Below are positions 58,645-64,000 of a stretch of 64,000 bases of DNA, one piece after another; position 1 is the first letter of the stretch, and each line of letters starts with the position of its first letter. Made by a program: the position numbers and the translations under genes. The notes under the pieces were generated by a model that did no database searches, was not told the origin of the DNA, and saw only the letters and a program-made list of their open reading frames with translations. The stretch covers positions 9,311,001 through 9,375,000 of the forward strand of contig NC_092671.1 in NCBI RefSeq assembly GCF_964355755.1, given 5' to 3'. The DNA comes from Antedon mediterranea (lineage: Eukaryota; Echinodermata; Crinoidea; Comatulida; Antedonidae).

Positions 58645-61263
58645 TCAGATGTATTTGTAGGGGTGTCCAAGGCTCGGCTGAGGTAGTGATGATGTGCTTG
58701 GTGTCGGCCTGTAGTAACATGCCCCGCAGAAGTTGGAATACGCCGACGGAAACGCGGAACTACCTGTAGCTGCTAAACCAAGGCACCTAAACAGAGAGAT
58801 AAACGTAATTTGTTGTGTTTGTTTGTTTGTTTTATCTTTATACTGGGTGACCTCTTCAGTCAAAGACTGATCTCCCAGAGGGCCCAGTTGGTGATCAGTG
58901 GCTGTGATGTACTAATACACCGGGGTAACCCACTACTCATCTCGAAAGATGTACTAGGTTCTTTAAAGTGCACACGAGCAAGTTGTGTACACTGGACCTA
59001 CGGTTTATATTCCTTATCCGAGAAGACTCGTTCTACCACCAGAACCATGGAGTGAGTGAGCCTCGAACCCCTGCCGATGTTATGGCTACGTGATTACGGT
59101 TCCACTGTCTAAACCGCTCGGCCACTCACTCTTATTATATAGATATCGATGAAACAAATACACTTTTTGTCACTTAGTAAGCTAGTCTGAGATACTGATT
59201 TTGTGGTTTTACTCATTCTATTTCACACAATATCCCAATACGACAAGTGGAGTAACGTGTTTTTAGCTAGTTAGTCTCACCTATAATGTTGATCCATTTG
59301 TGCTTTCTCAATCCGCTTATCCTTTGCTCTACGATTCTGAAACCATATTTTGATTTGAGTCTCTGTTAAGCTGAGCATTTCCGCTAACTCAAACCGTCTT
59401 GGTCTTGTGATGTATTCTGATCTGTGATATTCCAATTCTAACTTCAATGTTTGCTCGCTCGTAAATGTTGTTCGCTGTCTTCTCTGTCGTGTCTCTTTTC
59501 TCCTTCTTCTAGGAACTAGTAAAATATTGATTTCGTTATTTCAGTTTTACAATAATCTTCATAAAAAGGGAAAACATTATAAACTAATAATTCAATTACA
59601 TCCGTCTTCCAATAACAGACGTCTATTTTCTGAATTACTATTTCAAAGGTTTAGATGGAGGTCGTTAAATATAGGCCTATATATGAATTTTAACATTTTT
59701 CTAATTTTTGTAGGCCTACATGAATTTAACATTTTTTATCTGAGAATTTTAACTTTTAAGAATCCTACGGTATATTTATGTTCGAATGTCTTCTGTATTT
59801 TTTAGTATTGTTTTTACGAAATTGAATTGAAATTATTCGATTTTTGGCCCTTTTACAGATGGCTAAGTTCAGCAGCCGCAAAAACACAACCGTGATTTTC
59901 AAAAGGAAACTCGGAGGTTTGTACCCGACCGAACTATAAAACTATCGTAAATAATGTTATTGTGAATATTGTTATATAGGCCTAACGGTATAATTATCAT
60001 TAAGGTTATATTTTTATTATCATTGTTATTATCATTACTATCTTCTTATTGATAATTATTAGATCAACTCGACTTTATATTTTCTCGTTGGATCACGTGT
60101 GTTTATAAGATGGTTTAGCATTGCTTACATAACATCACAACGCGCGTGGTACAGCTTGAAAGTCAGTTATTAAAACTGCGAATTCACATTCGATTTTTGT
60201 TGTATTTTTTTAATCGTTAATTTTATGAACATAGAGTGTTTGAATGTTACAGATGGAGGCACGTAAATCAGGCGTAAACCTATGACACATAGCCAATACA
60301 TTGCACAATAAAACAAGTTTGTGTATCAAAAGCAAAGTACGAACGAGGCTTAAAGTTATTCAGAAGAATATGGGTAGCCCTGAATAGGAACAAGTGCAGG
60401 CACATAATACTGATTGACATCTCTAACTTTAAATTTTAACGTATTTGAAATGAATATTACATAATTCATAAAATGATTACAGAATACAGAATACAGTAGG
60501 TATATATAATAGTAAATTCATTTTTATAATCCAAAACAAAAAAAATAGAAATAAAAGTAACATAGTGACAATAATCACCGTGTCCACAATGTTTTGGGCC
60601 AAAGACGTCACTAAACAAAGTATTGAGCTGTATTCAGACGACCAAGACAGAAGCATGCTCATGGAAAGACTTTTAACACTAACAATAATTCATAACCCTC
60701 CTAAAACACAACTCTTAATATAACCAGCATTTTCAACACCGATCGGGTTACATCTGATGCCCTGGCATGACGACATTTATTGACATGATATTGAGACTAA
60801 AATAAATTTCAGATTTAGGAATGTCCCTCTTGTAAACCAACACACTTAAATTCACATAAGTAATGTAACAAACGATCTACTTACTGAAACTTGTTTGCTG
60901 TGGAAACGGTACATTCGCATTTGCTGACGGTAGATTTTGTAGAAAATTATTGGTCGCTAGGCCTATGGTACCACCACCAGAACCAATCGATTCTCCTGAA
61001 TCTAACATCTTGGAATATAAATGAAATCTAGAAGTAGTTGAATTAATTGTTGATTGCTGAATCTTCACGGTGGCGTTTGATTTTGAGTTATTTTTTATTA
61101 ATAACGAATTTGCGTTAGCAGTTATCGATGTAAAAGCAGACAATCGGGGCGATGTTCGATTTGGCTCCGTCAACACAGGCCCAGGGCTGCTCTTTGTGCT
61201 TCTATCTTCATTGAACTGAAGTAAGTTCGTTGGTCTCCCTGTTTCACTAGATTCAGACAGCAT
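58645..61263 (-). CDS. ro: Rough-type homeobox transcription factor
   Basis: Three exons, 61263-60885, 59515-59281 and 58786-58645, give 251 aa. The homeodomain (137-196) has all core residues: R5, F8, L16, W48, F49, Q50, N51 and R53. [20 protein letters not shown] and the continuation [15 protein letters not shown] past helix 3 are hallmarks of Drosophila Rough, an ANTP-class factor needed for photoreceptor patterning. To my knowledge Rough genes occur in arthropods, amphioxus and other invertebrates but not vertebrates. The N-terminal 126 residues are Ser/Thr/Asn-rich, with [14 protein letters not shown] perhaps a weak eh1-like repressor motif. The C-terminus is short and Pro/Tyr-rich. The start is the first ATG in frame; a GTG six bases earlier is not used. 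Both introns have clean GT-AG sites. A SINE ends about 20 bases before the last exon. Confidence 0.92.
58806..59132 (-). mobile_element. tRNA-derived SINE in the last intron of the Rough-type gene
   Basis: On the minus strand the head has an A box (TGGCCGAGCGGTT, as in tRNA-Ser/Leu) and a B box (GGTTCGAGGCT). A body follows with GTGCACTTTAAAGAACCTAG and GGGTTACCCCGGTG, and it ends in a tandem AAAC tail (58810-58835). GTGAGTG at the head and CTCACTCACTCC after the B box recall an acceptor stem, but the cloverleaf is decayed. Same orientation as the gene. Confidence 0.75.
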
Positions 61264-61959
61264 CTTCACTGATGTGCCTACTATACAATTTTATCAACGA
61301 TGTATTGCCAGTCAACCAGCAGGTAGGCCTACCAATTAATATGCCAAGCAGGTTATATGCCTATATCATCTTAGTTCTCACTGATATTACTTTGCGAGGG
61401 ACGCTCAAACGATAACTCTATTCACAAGATAACTCGGCGTGTGTGAAGTAACCTATTGTAGGCCAAACCGTTTATCTTCAATATCAATCGAGTAATATCA
61501 TGCTTTATTTCTCTCGCTGATCCAGCATTGTTAGTATAAGGTTAAATGATCATAATTAAGTAGACAAAATTATACCACGCCTTTTAATCTATTTGACGTA
61601 ACGACCGAAATAACAGTGATCAATGTGAAATCACTGGTCACCGTCTGCTTTGTACTACAGATGTAACGTGAACTTTCATTGGATAAAAGTCACTGCTGAT
61701 TTGTCTAAATTAGGCCATCAACCAAACAGCGAATGAGATTCATTTTTATTGATTGGTTCAGGGAAGCTAACTTGTTATCTGGGATTTTTTTAATTTATTG
61801 ATGGGAACACTCTTTTGATATTTGTTAGTTTTTCTGTACATCAATATATTTTAGAATTTTAAAGAATGATTGTAATTAATTTGGCCTATTCATTAACCAG
61901 TCGATTTTTAAATATGATATAGGTCTAATTAGAGTATGAAAAACCCACGACAATACCGG

Positions 61960-62345
61960 GGTGGTGATAATGAAGATCGAAAGAATGATGATAATGATCA
62001 GATAGTTACGTTTATGATGATGAAGATGAAACTGATAATAATTGTTACGACGTAACGACGTTGAGTTGTTACGATGAAAATACGAACTTGATTATGATAT
62101 ATGATAAGTACGATATGGTAAATGTAAAAACGATGGCTACGATAACATTATTATGATGATAAATATCAACATGATAGTGACGATAATTATGTTAAAGACG
62201 ATGGAATCGACGAAAGATTCAGAATATAAAACCGCAATGGTGATGAAATGATGACAGTAAATGTAAAACGATAACCCATGGGTTATAACATAACTATGAT
62301 AATAATTATAGTGACGAAAATTATAACGACGAAGATGAACTCGCA
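61960..62345. repeat. ATGATR/ACGATR-rich low-complexity block
   Basis: Irregular trinucleotide-like runs such as GATGATAATGATCAGATAG and TTATGATGATGAAGATGAAA continue for almost 400 bases. No fixed unit can be followed. The 69-codon antisense frame here is a product of the repeat. Confidence 0.6.
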
Positions 62346-63769
62346 TAGATTCGGAACAGCGACGGGAAAGAAACCGACTACAACTTAATAAATTAATAAA
62401 GGATGAATTGATTGAATGTAATATTTCCGTCGTTTGGTCAATTTATATGTGGTAATTCGTGATTATTTATCTTTTAATTACATCTGTTGAGTTGTTTGGT
62501 CGAAGATGTTTCCTTTAATTAATTCTCTGAATGTATTAGTGTCCAAAAGATAAACCACGTTGATTGTATTAATTTGTGTTACTTTGTTTGCCATCATGCC
62601 TTTAACATAAAATTTCGTTTTACGATTACAATTTGCTAAATACACTAAACAAAATTATTCATGAGGTAGTTTAACACTCATTCTGTCCTTGATTTTCGTT
62701 TAATAATCATAACCGTTTGTCACATCCTACACGGGAAAAATCTTCTCGTCTTTTGACATAATTACCTTTTAATATAAACTATAGTGTCGTGTACAGATGC
62801 ATATGAATTAACTAAATCCTAGAGGTACGTTCATACAATGGGACGAGTCGGCTAAGATAAAAGGTAATAAATCAGTTATGGTATTCATTACTGTCAAGAC
62901 AGGTGTTCCTTTCAAGATGCCGATTATAACTTAAAGAATAACTGCAGGGAGAAACACACGGGGAGAGGTGAAAGTGAGAAATTTTCTTGCAGGGCTACTT
63001 TGCTAATAAAACGGTGCAATCAAATTCGGCAGGCTACTTACGACGAGCTCGTGGATGGATTCGCTTTAACATCTGCAGTGTACCATTCATCGGAAGTCAT
63101 CGTCGAAGATAATTATGGCACTCTCTTTATCATTCATCATCCTAGATATTTCTTAACACAATTGTTATCATTATTAATTGTCTTATTTTCTGACAAATTA
63201 CAACCGCCCTCTTTCTCGTTATCATAATGACTCAATTCAGTTTTGTAGCGAAGAAGTTCTAGAAAGATTTCCGTCTTAGGGCCTCGATGACCCTAATCCG
63301 AACGACGGATATTTCGTGCAATTGATAAAATCGAAATGTTATTACAATCAATAAATGAATACGACTTGGAACGTAGAGCTTTCGAACAGAATGTGAATAT
63401 CTGGCTAATTTGCGGATGCCTATTTATTTGTGATTTAATTCAGATTTTAGACTTGATCTAATTTCGTTCATTTGGTGGACTGATTTTCACGTGAACTGTT
63501 ATCATTATTACACTTATCATTATGCGTTGTTATGGAATAATCGATTAATACCGAGAGAGTGGATTAACAAGATTATTACTTACTTATTATACTGTAATTA
63601 GAAAAGGGTAAATGCAAACTGTTACATGTTCCAAATATTTAGGCCTAAAAGAACTGGAACTATATATTATTAAATATATATAAATCCACAACAGGCAAAG
63701 GACATATATATATATATGATATGATATACCGTACTGAAAATGTATTAATTCATTTTAAACGATAACATG

Positions 63770-63870
63770 AGGAAATCTGAGAACGCTCCAACCGAGATTC
63801 GAACTAGCCGGACCTCCTGCTTGATATGCAGATGTCTTAACCATTACTGGGTTTTCATGCTATAGAAAGC
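63770..63870 (-). mobile_element. Probable tRNA-derived SINE head
   Basis: On the minus strand TAATGGTTAAGACATCTGCA (A-box region), a seven-base loop closed by CTGC/GCAG, and AGTTCGAATCT (B box) appear with tRNA-like spacing. The outer stem does not pair well, so I call a SINE or tRNA relic rather than a tRNA gene. Confidence 0.45.
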
Positions 63871-64000
63871 ACAGCTTTATAAGCATACTACTATAAAAAG
63901 TGACTTCACTACTACCCATAGAGGAAGTCTTCCTCAAAGAGTTGCCACATTTAAATATAAGTTATAACATTTCAGTATATGTACAAAACATTCAAATATA

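Larger units (their letters stand above)
61264..64000. other. Upstream region of the Rough-type gene, no coding gene seen
   Basis: It should contain the promoter and 5' UTR of the homeobox gene near 61264-61700. An ATGAT/ACGAT-rich low-complexity block spans about 61960-62345. A probable tRNA-derived SINE head lies at about 63770-63870. The 75-codon open frame at 63000-63227 has no recognisable domain or splice partners. Confidence 0.55.

Noticed and set aside
59045-59132. tRNA-Leu or tRNA-Ser gene on the minus strand
   Set aside because: A and B boxes are good but the stems do not pair properly, and it is joined to a SINE body with an AAAC tail.
63000-63227. 75-codon open frame near the right edge
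   Set aside because: No recognisable domain, no flanking splice pattern and ordinary length for AT-rich non-coding DNA. It could still be an exon of a gene beyond the window.
63770-63870. tRNA gene on the minus strand
   Set aside because: The anticodon-like stem and B box are present, but the acceptor stem does not close. A SINE head or relic is more likely.
1-64000. CRISPR array, prokaryotic operon, phage or endogenous virus
   Set aside because: Repeats are palindromic elements or minisatellites without regular spacers, all genes are intron-containing animal genes, and no viral capsid, integrase or envelope-like frame was recognised.

Overview
This is an animal nuclear genome window: AT-rich, with intron-split genes using GT-AG splice sites and many short transposon remnants. 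Seven protein-coding genes were assembled exon by exon. Every intron phase joins and every reading frame closes. The gene set (CCDC13, CEP78, NATD1, CPEB1, an ADAM10-type protease, a HIG1-domain protein and a Rough-class homeobox gene) fits an invertebrate. Rough genes are, to my knowledge, not found in vertebrates. The frequent AGGCCTA motif and tRNA-derived SINEs make me lean towards an echinoderm or another invertebrate deuterostome. That is inference, not proof.

Layout. 1-6288: no gene, several fold-back MITEs, including one nested inside another. 6289-12610 (+): CCDC13, 13 coding exons, 719 aa. 12611-16610: a MITE, a 2 kb tandem array of palindromic units and a SINE. 16611-24003 (-): CEP78, 11 coding exons, 1055 aa, with a long C-terminal tail holding seven 14-residue repeats. 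24004-24893: shared promoter region. 24894-26639 (+): NATD1, 143 aa. 26640-31457: no coding sequence, probably including the CPEB1 3' UTR. 31458-42978 (-): CPEB1, 10 coding exons, 763 aa, starting with an eight-codon exon. Its introns carry a 270 bp duplication and the 3' end of a LINE. 45518-50760 (-): ADAM10-like membrane metalloprotease, 13 coding exons, 733 aa. 53857-54629 (+): HIG1-domain protein, 100 aa, with a hAT-like element in its 5' UTR intron. 58645-61263 (-): Rough-type homeobox gene, 3 exons, 251 aa. The rest, to 64000, is non-coding.

The genes do not form one pathway. CCDC13 and CEP78 lie tail to tail and both act at centrosomes, centriolar satellites and cilia. CEP78 and NATD1 are divergent, as are the ADAM10-like and HIG1 genes, so both pairs may share promoters. 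NATD1 and CPEB1 converge. I found no clear rRNA, functional tRNA, CRISPR array or viral gene. The most unusual features are the CEP78 repeat tail, the palindromic array, the nested MITEs, the recent intronic duplication and the tandem splice donors in the protease gene.
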